Part shown: positions 42,076 to 50,783 of the stretch, piece after piece
How the letters are laid out: every line of letters starts with the position of its first letter
Numbering within the stretch: the first letter of the stretch is position 1
NCBI GenBank assembly: GCA_003249955.1
Contig: QKHS01000089.1
Coordinates: forward strand, 35,422 to 99,421
Reading direction: 5' to 3'
Origin: Bacteroidales bacterium
Lineage (GTDB): Bacteria; Bacteroidota; Bacteroidia; Bacteroidales; ML635J-15
Length of the DNA stretch: 64,000 bases
Position numbers and translations under genes: made by a program
The notes under the pieces: generated by a model
Told to the model about the DNA's origin: nothing
Database searches by the model: none
The model's input: only the letters and a program-made list of their open reading frames with translations

Positions 42076-44265
42076 TCAGTTAAGGCTTTCAAAGATTTCC
42101 GGGCATATGTTCTGCATTACGTTGCTGCTGTTTGCGTCTGATTCTTCTTTTATTATTACCAGTTTGCTTTCAGGGATAGATAGTTTTCTGCTGACGGCCC
42201 ATTGTTTTGCATCGTTGTTTGTTACAATCAATTTGTCAAATGCATTATAAAATAACCGCAATCCTCTGTTAAGGCGTTTCAGATTCGGCTCATCAATATT
42301 TAAGTTGTTACGGGCATAAGCAGAGTAATCTTCCATAATTAAAAATCCTGCAGGTACACTAAAAGCTGATTTAAGATATAAAGCCAATAATCCCATAATT
42401 CCTTCAGAAGAACATACTATACGGTCATATTCTCTTTCTTCGAATAGTTTTTGTGCCTCAAGAAAAACAGGAATTCTGAATTTGTGAGTACTTATAACCG
42501 GGTTGTCACTAATCATAACAGGTTTTATAACAATCAGGTTGTCGTCCGGCATTATGTGTTCACTGCAAACCAGAAAGTCAACAGGATAATTATTGGCTTT
42601 TACTACAGCATGAATCAGTTTTATAAAAAGCATATCTTCATTATTTCCGGATTCTTCAAAAATCCATAACATGCGTTTTTGATGCCGGAACTTTTCTATT
42701 GAGCCGGAAAAATAATTCAGGAGTTTACGGTTATTGTATAAAGCTTTAACTCCGGTAAAATTTGCAGCAAGCAGCAGTCCTGCCGATAAAAACGGGAAAG
42801 ACAACCCGTCAAGGAATTCGGAAATGTCAAAATCTGAGTTTTTATCTGTTTTGTTTGATTTCTGTTCTTTATCTTTTTGCGGAAGATATTTTCTGATATC
42901 GGAAGGGAGTTCGGTTTTGTTCAGAATGCTGTTGATATCATGGTGTTTTAAGTCTGCATTATCATTTAATTTTTCAAGTTTTATTGATAGTCTTTTAAAT
43001 AATAATTTGTTCAGATGATAATACATATTGTAAACGACATTGCTGTATTCAACGGTGTCGGAAGAGTTGGAAGCAGAAAGCTGAGATATTTTAACCGCTT
43101 CGTTAAACACTTTTTTATAATCCTGGGGGATAAGCCAGCTTTCGTATTTTTTAGGCTTTTTACCCATGAAGCTTTTATTGATAAGCCCGATTATTTTCAT
43201 CGTGGTTTTATGATGATTAAGTTCGGCAAATCCGTTTGAGGCCAGTAATGCCAGTAGTTTATCCTTATATGTTCCTTTGTGCAGAACCACTCTCATAAGT
43301 CCGGGGTCTTCGCGGTAAAGTGCAATCTGGCAAACATAGCCGAGCAGGGCAATTACAAGTTTTGTTGAATCGTTGTGAACCCCGTAAGGAAAAATATTGC
43401 CGGAACGCAGAGCTTCGAGTGTAAGTTCAGATACCTTTTCGGTTTTAAGCCTTGTCTCTAAGTCGCTTACAAATAAATACGAGCCTGTTTGTCCTGCGAA
43501 AAGCCCGAAATGAGAATCTGAGCCACCTGTCATAGCTTTTTTATATCCCAGACGGCAATATTCGTTGTAGTCGGTTTTATATTTTTCGGCAAACAAGTCT
43601 AACTTTTCAGGGCTGAGAGTTTCAACCCATGATTTTACCAGAAGGTTCTGCCAGTTGTCACGCTGTCCGTTTAAAACCTCGAATCTTTCGAATATTAATG
43701 ACAGCTTTTCGAAAAAATCTATAGGCGGGAGTTTTGTTCCTGATTTATAATGATACAGCGGATGTGCCCATATTGTCGGGATATTTTCGTTCCGGGCAAA
43801 TTTCTGAAATTCATAAACATTGCTTCGCAGTTTCAACATTTCTTCTTCCTGAAACCGGTTAAATCCATAGGCTAAAACATGAATTCCTGTTTTGTAATCG
43901 GGAACCATACAACTGAATTCCGCTCCTGTCAGAATATCGTACCCTTTATCCAGCATCTGGTAGCAGGAGCGGGTGTCGTTATGGTTAGTTATGGTATATG
44001 CATTTACATTGTTCTTTTTAAGATTATCGAACAAAGTTTTTGTTCTTGTCCATGTTTCAGGCACGTTTAATATTCGTCCTATCAGTTCATCCGGCACATC
44101 GCTGTTAAAGTCGTGGCAATGTAAATCAATTTTTATCAGTTCTTCTGGTTTATGGCCCGAAGATGCTTGTTTAAGAAATTGCTCCAGTTCGACGAATAAT
44201 TCTTTTTTCAGAGGAGAGACACTTCTGTAAGGGTTTGTCATTCCGTTCATAAGTATTAAATACAA
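42076..44265 (-). CDS. PHP-domain protein with glycosyltransferase family 4-like N-terminal half
   Basis: A 729-residue cytoplasmic protein. PHP metal motifs are IDLHCHDFNSD (H49, H51), TNHND (94-98 region), GAEFSC (E116), WAHP (H168) and GGSDSHF (D250, H252). PHP domains hydrolyse phosphoesters. From about 500 to 729 it resembles the N-terminal half of GT4 enzymes: IMGLLALYLKSAFSVPAGFL, then YNAFDKLIVTNNDAKQWA. The nucleotide-sugar-binding C-terminal half of GT4 is absent. Similar PHP-GT hybrids occur elsewhere and are sometimes thought to make phosphate-free glycolipids; that is inference. The start could also be the ATG at 44250. It lies upstream of the phosphate operon but is 190 bp away and probably separate. 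Confidence 0.75.
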   Translation of the reverse strand: MYLILMNGMTNPYRSVSPLKKELFVELEQFLKQASSGHKPEELIKIDLHCHDFNSDVPDELIGRILNVPETWTRTKTLFDNLKKNNVNAYTITNHNDTRSCYQMLDKGYDILTGAEFSCMVPDYKTGIHVLAYGFNRFQEEEMLKLRSNVYEFQKFARNENIPTIWAHPLYHYKSGTKLPPIDFFEKLSLIFERFEVLNGQRDNWQNLLVKSWVETLSPEKLDLFAEKYKTDYNEYCRLGYKKAMTGGSDSHFGLFAGQTGSYLFVSDLETRLKTEKVSELTLEALRSGNIFPYGVHNDSTKLVIALLGYVCQIALYREDPGLMRVVLHKGTYKDKLLALLASNGFAELNHHKTTMKIIGLINKSFMGKKPKKYESWLIPQDYKKVFNEAVKISQLSASNSSDTVEYSNVVYNMYYHLNKLLFKRLSIKLEKLNDNADLKHHDINSILNKTELPSDIRKYLPQKDKEQKSNKTDKNSDFDISEFLDGLSFPFLSAGLLLAANFTGVKALYNNRKLLNYFSGSIEKFRHQKRMLWIFEESGNNEDMLFIKLIHAVVKANNYPVDFLVCSEHIMPDDNLIVIKPVMISDNPVISTHKFRIPVFLEAQKLFEEREYDRIVCSSEGIMGLLALYLKSAFSVPAGFLIMEDYSAYARNNLNIDEPNLKRLNRGLRLFYNAFDKLIVTNNDAKQWAVSRKLSIPESKLVIIKEESDANSSNVMQNICPEIFESLN

Positions 44266-44316
44266 TATTTTATGTCCTGATATATTCCATTTCCGGGATT
44301 AAAATATTTGTGCAGT

Positions 44317-47300
44317 TTATTTTTTTACTATCATTTTTGTATGAACCTTGTTTTCGGTTATTATTCTTAAACAATATGTTGCAGGGGTTATATCTTCGGG
44401 TAAATTAATCACTGTCATATTTTCATATTCATTATCTGTGAAACTTTTAAAATAAACCTGTTTCCCCAGGTCGTCAGTTATTTCAATGTATTTTATTTTA
44501 CCAATACTTAATCCGGTAATGTTTAGCTCATTTGTAAACGGATTTGGATAAACAATAATTTCGGGTTCAGAAGTCTTGTTTTCACAAATTAAAGATACAA
44601 TATTGCTGTTGTTTTCCAGACCGTCATAATCTACCTGTTTCAGACGGTAATATATGTCTCCGCCGGATATGTACCTGTCTGTAAAACTGTAATTTATGAC
44701 TGAATTGCTGAAACCTGCGCCATTAATTTTTGCTATTTCTGTAAAATCTTTCATATCCTGCGATTTCTCCAGAATAAAGCAGGAGTTGTTTGTTTCCGAG
44801 GCTGTTGTCCATGAGATATATGCCTGATTGTTTTCACATTTAGCATTAAAATCTGTTAATTCAACCGGCAGAGGATCAACGTTTTCTTTTGACCCGAAAG
44901 TAATAAATGTTTGAGCTTTTGCACCTAACGGTATTGTGAGAGCAGATGTTATTGAGCCGTCATCGTGGTTGCCTGTTGCCGTACCACCTGCATTACGCCA
45001 CAATGTTCCCGACCAGTAAGCAACACTCAGATCATCAGGATTATATTCAAAGTCAAATCCGAAGTCAAAACCGTGGGGGCAAAGGTCTCCGTCGGCATGA
45101 GCATTGTCATTCCAGTAAAGAGTTACGTTGTCCAGATTCTGGTCGGCACTTACAAGCCAGTACTCACGATTGCTTACATGATGCAGGCTCGCGTCCATAT
45201 TTCCGCCATGTTCCCACCAGTCGGGCATTCCTTCGTCAGAATACAGGTATTTTGCATTAACTGTTGATTGCAAAGATGTTGTATAGCTAAACGGAGCCCA
45301 TATTTTGTAATCGGTATTTCCGTTTCCCAAATCTCTTGTAGTGTAATTCCCTAATGGCAGCGTAAATGCTCCGTTCCCTGTTTTCTGAATTTCCCCGTCA
45401 ACAAAACTGTTTAAATTGCCCGAATTTGTAACTGCCCCGGAAAGAAGAACAAATTTATTATTATTTGTTTTTACAATGCCGTCTGTAAACTGAGCATCTG
45501 CAGAAACTGTAAGATCGTCCTGTAATAATATTCCCAGATCGTCAGAACCTGTATTGTTAAAAATTATATGAGGAATTATATGGGAATTTGTTTTTACGTT
45601 TTGCTGGTCGCTACCGGTAAGAGAGATTTGTTTATTGTTGGTATTTATATTTCCGTCATTGACCAAAAAGTCTTTTTTTATGGAAATATTATCGTCCAGT
45701 ACAGCTCCGGCAGAAGCTCCGTCGATAGTAAAGTTGTTAAAAGCATCACCACCGCTTAATATATCACAATCAGTTCCTTTTACTGAAACAGTTTCGCTTC
45801 CGTTTCCGGAGAAGAAATCGCCGTAATTATAGAAATGACAATATACATTAAGAGTATTATCATTTGCAATTGTGAGACTTGAACCGCTTTCCACGGTTAT
45901 CCCGCAAACATTGGCATCGTTGTCGGTTATTGCAGGCATGCTTAACGCTTCTGTAATAATATTGGCTTCGTCGCTGACCGTGGGTACTCCGCCGCACCAG
46001 TTTGCCGGAGTGTGCCAGTTTCCGTCCATTGCATTTCCTACCCAATCGCCGTCAGAGTGCATGTCGCTGATGTTAAGTGTGCTGATTCCGAAGCAGGACC
46101 GGTTGTCAGTTATCAATAATTGGTAATTACCCAAATTTGACGTCTGAAAGTTGTTGATTACAGGATTTGTTGTAGTTGAGCTAAAACCGTTGGGGCCGGA
46201 CCATACCTGGGTATAACAGCTACCCATGCTGCTGTTGCCTACAAGTCCTACGTCGCTTCCGGGACATATTAAATTTGCAGATGCCAGAGAACTTGTTACA
46301 TTGCTGGAGATATTATACCAGTTGTAATCGAAGCCGGTGCAGATGCTTTTGTTCGGATCTGTGTGTAAAGCATCATAAATATCAACAACGCCGCGCCAGC
46401 CGCCGAGAGAATAATAGTTTGTTCCTGTCCACAAACAATTGCTTAGTGCAGATGTATTGGCTTCGATATACACTTTAACTATAAAATTCTCATTGGCTTG
46501 CGTGGTAAGATATGAGCCAGGTGCAGAAAGTGGCTTGGCTGTAGTTCCGTCAGATTTGGTAACGATCATTCTGAGCCGGATAGAAACTGTTTTTGTTGAC
46601 CAGCTTCCGCTGGAATTGATGCAATAGTATGAGCCCGTTCCTGTAAAACATGCTTTCCCGGCATCAAGATCGGTTTCGGCATTAAAAGCATCATAATTAA
46701 GATTGTTGAAAGAACATGAGCCGTTTGGCGCAGAGCTGTTGTTGAGATTTACTGCTGCAAGTACTGTGCTTACTCCGAAATTTGAGCACTCCGGCCATGA
46801 TGCATTTGTGTAAGTAAAAGTCAATCCGCCTGACTTGCCGAGCGATGCTCCGTAAGGGTCAGGATTTGTGCTGACGGAAAGCCCCGGAATTACAGTTGCT
46901 GTTATTGATTGCGGCGTGCTTCCCACGTTGACGGTTATGTTTGCACATGATGTGATGTTGCAGTCTCCTTCTGCCCGTACATAATATGTAGTGGTTGATG
47001 CAGGATTAACACTTATTGATTGCCCGCTTCCTACGTTAGTTCCCCCGCAACTGTTTGCATACCACTGCCAGCCGGCTCCTGTGCCAAGGAAACCTCCGTT
47101 TACAGTAAGCGTGGTTGCATCTCCCGTGCAGATTGTTGTTGAGCCGGATATACTTGTTGCAGCAACAGATGCCGGTTTTCGCGTTACGGTTACTGATGAG
47201 GCTGCACTCCACACTCCGTTTATATCTCCTCTTGCACGTAAATAATATGTTGTTGTGCCTTCGGGAACAGCGGGCGGGTTGGTCGAAACATTGGTCGTAC

Positions 47301-47919
47301 TTGTTCCGTTTGCAGATGTCTGCCAGTACCATGTAACATAATCCTGTGTTGAGGTAACGGCATTTAAAGTAGGATTACAGGAGTTATTGCCGCTGACTAC
47401 AGGAACCGGAGGAGTATTAACTGTAACGTAATTCCAGAGAAAACTATATCTTACTCCCCAGGTAATGCAGTGATCGCCGCCACAACAATCCCGGTAATCA
47501 GTAAAGTAATTCCATGTGCCGGCAGGATAATCTCTTACCGTTATATTTCCATTGGCACTTTCGTAACCTGAGCATACTCCGTCATCGGTAAATAACCCGT
47601 CATCTTCGTACGCGCTGTAGTTTAGATTAATGTATGTATATGGCGAAATGTTTGAGTTGTCATAGAAAGAGAGATTGCTTTCGCCAATCCAGTTACAGGT
47701 AGAATGGTTATCCCATGACGGATCCCAGTTTGCCGATTCTGTACCGTTAACATATAATTTGTTGTTATACCTGTAATCGGGTGTTGAAGACTGGTCATCG
47801 CATTCACTGGAATACAGGTTGTCAATGTCCGTGTTAATGCTTATGTTTTGTGATATAAGTTGTGAGCCTGTTGTCAAAAATAATATGACTGATAATAATA
47901 TGTAATACAGCTTTTTCAT
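44317..47919 (-). CDS. Large secreted protein with Ig-like modules and T9SS type A sorting domain
   Basis: A 1200-residue exported protein. Signal peptide at about 1-24. A Cys- and Asn-rich N-terminal domain (about 30-165) is followed by Ig/PKD-like modules with CNPTLNAVTS and TICTGDATTLTVNGG, then an unusual segment with NCLWTGTNYYSLGGWRGVVD. A WTGPNGF-type module and an autotransporter-like NWxxGxxP segment (HTPANWCGGVPTVSDEANI) follow. A repeated LTGSDQQNV-type beta-helix-like region comes next, and a fibronectin-like domain before a T9SS type A sorting domain (IIVYPNPFTNELN, then KMIVKK). Function is unknown; it is likely a surface adhesin. Its ATG overlaps the stop of the next upstream gene as TAATG. 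Confidence 0.8.
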   Translation of the reverse strand: MKKLYYILLSVILFLTTGSQLISQNISINTDIDNLYSSECDDQSSTPDYRYNNKLYVNGTESANWDPSWDNHSTCNWIGESNLSFYDNSNISPYTYINLNYSAYEDDGLFTDDGVCSGYESANGNITVRDYPAGTWNYFTDYRDCCGGDHCITWGVRYSFLWNYVTVNTPPVPVVSGNNSCNPTLNAVTSTQDYVTWYWQTSANGTSTTNVSTNPPAVPEGTTTYYLRARGDINGVWSAASSVTVTRKPASVAATSISGSTTICTGDATTLTVNGGFLGTGAGWQWYANSCGGTNVGSGQSISVNPASTTTYYVRAEGDCNITSCANITVNVGSTPQSITATVIPGLSVSTNPDPYGASLGKSGGLTFTYTNASWPECSNFGVSTVLAAVNLNNSSAPNGSCSFNNLNYDAFNAETDLDAGKACFTGTGSYYCINSSGSWSTKTVSIRLRMIVTKSDGTTAKPLSAPGSYLTTQANENFIVKVYIEANTSALSNCLWTGTNYYSLGGWRGVVDIYDALHTDPNKSICTGFDYNWYNISSNVTSSLASANLICPGSDVGLVGNSSMGSCYTQVWSGPNGFSSTTTNPVINNFQTSNLGNYQLLITDNRSCFGISTLNISDMHSDGDWVGNAMDGNWHTPANWCGGVPTVSDEANIITEALSMPAITDNDANVCGITVESGSSLTIANDNTLNVYCHFYNYGDFFSGNGSETVSVKGTDCDILSGGDAFNNFTIDGASAGAVLDDNISIKKDFLVNDGNINTNNKQISLTGSDQQNVKTNSHIIPHIIFNNTGSDDLGILLQDDLTVSADAQFTDGIVKTNNNKFVLLSGAVTNSGNLNSFVDGEIQKTGNGAFTLPLGNYTTRDLGNGNTDYKIWAPFSYTTSLQSTVNAKYLYSDEGMPDWWEHGGNMDASLHHVSNREYWLVSADQNLDNVTLYWNDNAHADGDLCPHGFDFGFDFEYNPDDLSVAYWSGTLWRNAGGTATGNHDDGSITSALTIPLGAKAQTFITFGSKENVDPLPVELTDFNAKCENNQAYISWTTASETNNSCFILEKSQDMKDFTEIAKINGAGFSNSVINYSFTDRYISGGDIYYRLKQVDYDGLENNSNIVSLICENKTSEPEIIVYPNPFTNELNITGLSIGKIKYIEITDDLGKQVYFKSFTDNEYENMTVINLPEDITPATYCLRIITENKVHTKMIVKK

Positions 47920-49163
47920 TATTTAATAATTACCTTAAATGTTCTGTAATTGTCGGATTTGATAAAATATGTCCCCGGATTAATGAATGACACGTCTATT
48001 TCTGTGTGAGGGCCTGCGTAGTATTTTACTTCATTGCCGTTTATGTCGTAAACGGTCACATTACTGAGTTCGTCATTAAAGTGCAATATATCTGATACGG
48101 GATTCGGGTAAAAACCTGTCTGAGGTAGAAAAATCCCGTCAATATTATTGTGATAGCCGTCGTTATAAATCAGGACATTTCCCCATCTTGCCGAAAACCC
48201 GCCTAAATGTTCATCGTAGAAATCTATTGCAAAAATATCCTGACCCGGATTAACCGTGATATCCTGTTTTGTCCATGTAAGGCCTGCATCTGCCGATTTG
48301 AGAATTATTCCGTAGTCGCCTGCAGCATAAAGTATGTCTGATGTAACTTTTTCAATTGCATTAAGGCAAGAGCCGGTTTCATTATAAATTATACTCCAGT
48401 TTATTCCGCAGTTGGTAGTCCTCAGAATAAGCGAAACGGAATCTTCCCCGGTTTTTCCTCCGGCACAATATCCGGTGCTGTCGTTTATAAAAATTATGGC
48501 TTTTAAATCAGGAGTAAAGTCCGGCATTTCAGAAACAGATTCTGTCCAGTTTATGCCGTTGTCTGTGGTATATTGCAAAAAACCGTCTGGCCCGCATACA
48601 GAAAGGTAACCCGGCTTAACATATGCTCCGTCAGAAATTTCGTTTTCGCTCCATTCGTGCAGCTTTTGCCATGTATTTCCGTTATTGTCCGATTTTAAGA
48701 TAAAGCCTTGTTGATTGTTTATCCCTCCGGCAGAGAAAATGGTTGAACCTGTTGCTTTAAACAGCGAGTTTGTATTACGCTTATTCAGGCTTATTCCGTA
48801 ACTGTAAGCGGTCCATGTTTGTCCGCCGTTAGCGGTTTTGTACAATGATTCGTTTACCCCGGCTGATATTCCTGACTGTACTGAAGTAAACAAAACAGAT
48901 GTCTGCATTTTGCCCGGGTATAAATCCAGAACCAGAGACCATTGTTTTCCTGAGCTATTCGAAAATCCGGTGTATGTTATTGAATCGTTAAACGGGTGAC
49001 CTCCCACAACAACAATGTTAGTCTGAGTCTGAAACGAAATGTCATGTAACTGTCTTGAGCGCGGGGTGGAGTAAATAAACCAGTTCTGGGCAAAAATTAC
49101 CGGACTTGTAATAAGTGATAAAACAATTACCGGAATAATTCTTAAACGAAAAAATCTGAACAT
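47919..49163 (-). CDS. Ycf48-like beta-propeller protein with T9SS sorting domain
   Basis: A 414-residue exported protein. Signal peptide at about 1-25 (PVIFAQ). Five or more Asp-box-like repeats are visible: TANGGQTWTA, DNNGNTWQKL, TDNGINWTES, NCGINWSII and DAGLTWTKQD, the pattern of Ycf48/BNR beta-propellers. It ends with a short T9SS type A sorting domain (TGFYPNPVSDILH, then GTYFIKSDN and IIK). The start of the 44317-47919 gene overlaps its stop by 1 bp (TAATG), so the two are translated together and probably form one surface unit. Its role is unknown; propellers of this type often bind ligands or proteins. Confidence 0.8.
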   Translation of the reverse strand: MFRFFRLRIIPVIVLSLITSPVIFAQNWFIYSTPRSRQLHDISFQTQTNIVVVGGHPFNDSITYTGFSNSSGKQWSLVLDLYPGKMQTSVLFTSVQSGISAGVNESLYKTANGGQTWTAYSYGISLNKRNTNSLFKATGSTIFSAGGINNQQGFILKSDNNGNTWQKLHEWSENEISDGAYVKPGYLSVCGPDGFLQYTTDNGINWTESVSEMPDFTPDLKAIIFINDSTGYCAGGKTGEDSVSLILRTTNCGINWSIIYNETGSCLNAIEKVTSDILYAAGDYGIILKSADAGLTWTKQDITVNPGQDIFAIDFYDEHLGGFSARWGNVLIYNDGYHNNIDGIFLPQTGFYPNPVSDILHFNDELSNVTVYDINGNEVKYYAGPHTEIDVSFINPGTYFIKSDNYRTFKVIIK

Positions 49164-49283
49164 CTGACAAAATTTATAAAGCCCAATATTATAGGTTTAA
49201 TATTTTGTCAATTGAAACTATATATGAATTTTATGTTAACTTTTTACAGGGTATTTCTGTCTTTGGCGTGTGGCTTAAATGAA

Positions 49284-49315
49284 AAAAGAAAGCCTCCGGG
49301 CGAAGGCCTTCTTTA
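49284..49315 (-). terminator. Terminator downstream of the 49333-50571 gene
   Basis: On the minus strand, AAAGAAGGCCTTCGCCCGGAGGCTTTCTTT makes a stem-loop with AAAG...CTTT closing, followed by T-rich sequence. Confidence 0.7.
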
Positions 49316-49332
49316 ATCCTGTCAAAGTTGAA

Positions 49333-50571
49333 TCAGAGTATTGCAAAACGAAGCGTGTGGTTGTGGTAACTATTCTGAATTTTAATCAGATACAAACCTT
49401 TGGATGTGTTTTGCATGTTAATTTCTTTGGATAAAGAATCAAGATTGCCGGAATATACAATTTCTCCTTTTGTGTTTATTATCTGTAAAGTTGAATTGAG
49501 AAGTTCTTCATTTATGTTCAGGTTAAAAACGCCGGTGTTCGGATTAGGATAAATATTGATGCTGTTGGTAATATTGTTGTTAATTAATGAGAAATCCGAA
49601 ATTGTAATTGTTATTTCATCAGAAGTTTCGCAAATATCATTTGTAACTGTAACAGAGTATGTAAATTCGCCTGTTCCTAATTCCGAAGCATCAACCAAAA
49701 GGCTTGGTTCTGTCGATTCGTCACTCCATAAATAGGATATGTTTTCTCCTTCAACAGTAGCATCAAGTGTTATAACGGAGTCGTTTGCAATGTTTGCATT
49801 TTCGCCAAGGTCAACAGTAAATCCGCTGCAATCAACAACAGTTATATTAATAGTGTCCGATTTAAAACAAGGGGAAACCATACCTTCGTATATTCCTGTA
49901 GTTCCTACAGTGTCTCTTACTGTTACAAAAATCTGATGCGTCCCGGGCCCGTAAGCAGAGGCATCAAATGTAAACTGAGTGCCTTCGGAATTATCGTTCC
50001 ATAAATATGTGTGGTAATCGTCTTCCTGGTCAACGTTAAATTCAATGGTTTCGTCAGTAGTAATTGTGGTGTCGTTTCCAAGTTCCAGACTTAACGGATT
50101 ACAAACAACGGCAGTAAGATAGCCTCCGTTCTGTGGATTTCCCGGAGCTTCCTGTTCGTAAAAAACAAGCCATATCCAGGCATTTGCATAAACAGTGACG
50201 TCGTAAATACCGGCCGGGCCTTCAGGCATTCCGGTAACTGCAACACAATACCAGTTGTCCACATACATGTAGTCATCGTCGTTTCCCGAATTTGTTTCCC
50301 AGTAAAAACCTGCAGGCAGATTTTCGAGATAATCAATCTGAATTTTTGTTACATCAAAACCACTTCCGGTTGGTGGAGGTGTAGTTGTTAAAACTGCATC
50401 ATAACCTTCGCCTATAAAACTAATTGGTAAAGCATCGGGCTCAATTTCGCCGTTTCCCTCGGGATCGGTTACATTGGGGTCGGGAGTGCAGCTTGCATAT
50501 TGTGCATTTAGTTGTGAACCGGCTAATGTCATAATTGTTATTGCCAGCCAAAAAAGTAAATTTCTTTTCAT
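49333..50571 (-). CDS. Secreted protein with Ig-like modules and T9SS type A sorting domain
   Basis: A 412-residue exported protein. Signal peptide at 1-23 (SQLNAQ). A unique N-terminal region (about 25-160) contains YASCTPDPNVTDPEGNGEI, with a Trp/Tyr-rich beta stretch. Two Ig/PKD-like modules follow (LELGNDTTITTDE and VDLGENANIANDS, each ending in a YLWND- or YLWSDES-type strand), then a T9SS type A sorting domain (INIYPNPNTGVF, then GLYLIKIQNS). No enzymatic signature. It has its own terminator and belongs to the T9SS-rich stretch. Confidence 0.8.
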   Translation of the reverse strand: MKRNLLFWLAITIMTLAGSQLNAQYASCTPDPNVTDPEGNGEIEPDALPISFIGEGYDAVLTTTPPPTGSGFDVTKIQIDYLENLPAGFYWETNSGNDDDYMYVDNWYCVAVTGMPEGPAGIYDVTVYANAWIWLVFYEQEAPGNPQNGGYLTAVVCNPLSLELGNDTTITTDETIEFNVDQEDDYHTYLWNDNSEGTQFTFDASAYGPGTHQIFVTVRDTVGTTGIYEGMVSPCFKSDTINITVVDCSGFTVDLGENANIANDSVITLDATVEGENISYLWSDESTEPSLLVDASELGTGEFTYSVTVTNDICETSDEITITISDFSLINNNITNSINIYPNPNTGVFNLNINEELLNSTLQIINTKGEIVYSGNLDSLSKEINMQNTSKGLYLIKIQNSYHNHTLRFAIL

Positions 50572-50700
50572 TGTATCTGTTTTTAATTTTGATACAAGAA
50601 TATATATATAAGATTAATTATGTGTTTATTTGATTTTACCTTTAGTTTAAGTTTGTGTTAATCAAACCGTTTATAATTCATGCTTTATATATATAAGGAG

Positions 50701-50737
50701 AGGGGAGGAGTGAAATCATCATGTCACTTCTCCCCCC
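50701..50737. terminator. Hairpin downstream of the TonB receptor, probable terminator
   Basis: AGGGGAGGAGTGA (50701-50713) and TCACTTCTCCCCCC (50724-50737) pair with one mismatch and a 10-base loop. No T-run follows on the minus strand, but the place, just past the receptor gene end, fits transcription stop or RNA stabilisation. Confidence 0.5.
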
Positions 50738-50783
50738 AGTCCAATAAATGGTAATTGTTATTTTTTTATTGTAACTGGTTATG

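Noticed and set aside
50572..50783. Cobalamin or other riboswitch near the TonB receptor
   Set aside because: The stretch is downstream of the receptor on its strand, and neither it nor the receptor leader shows a B12-box-like core.
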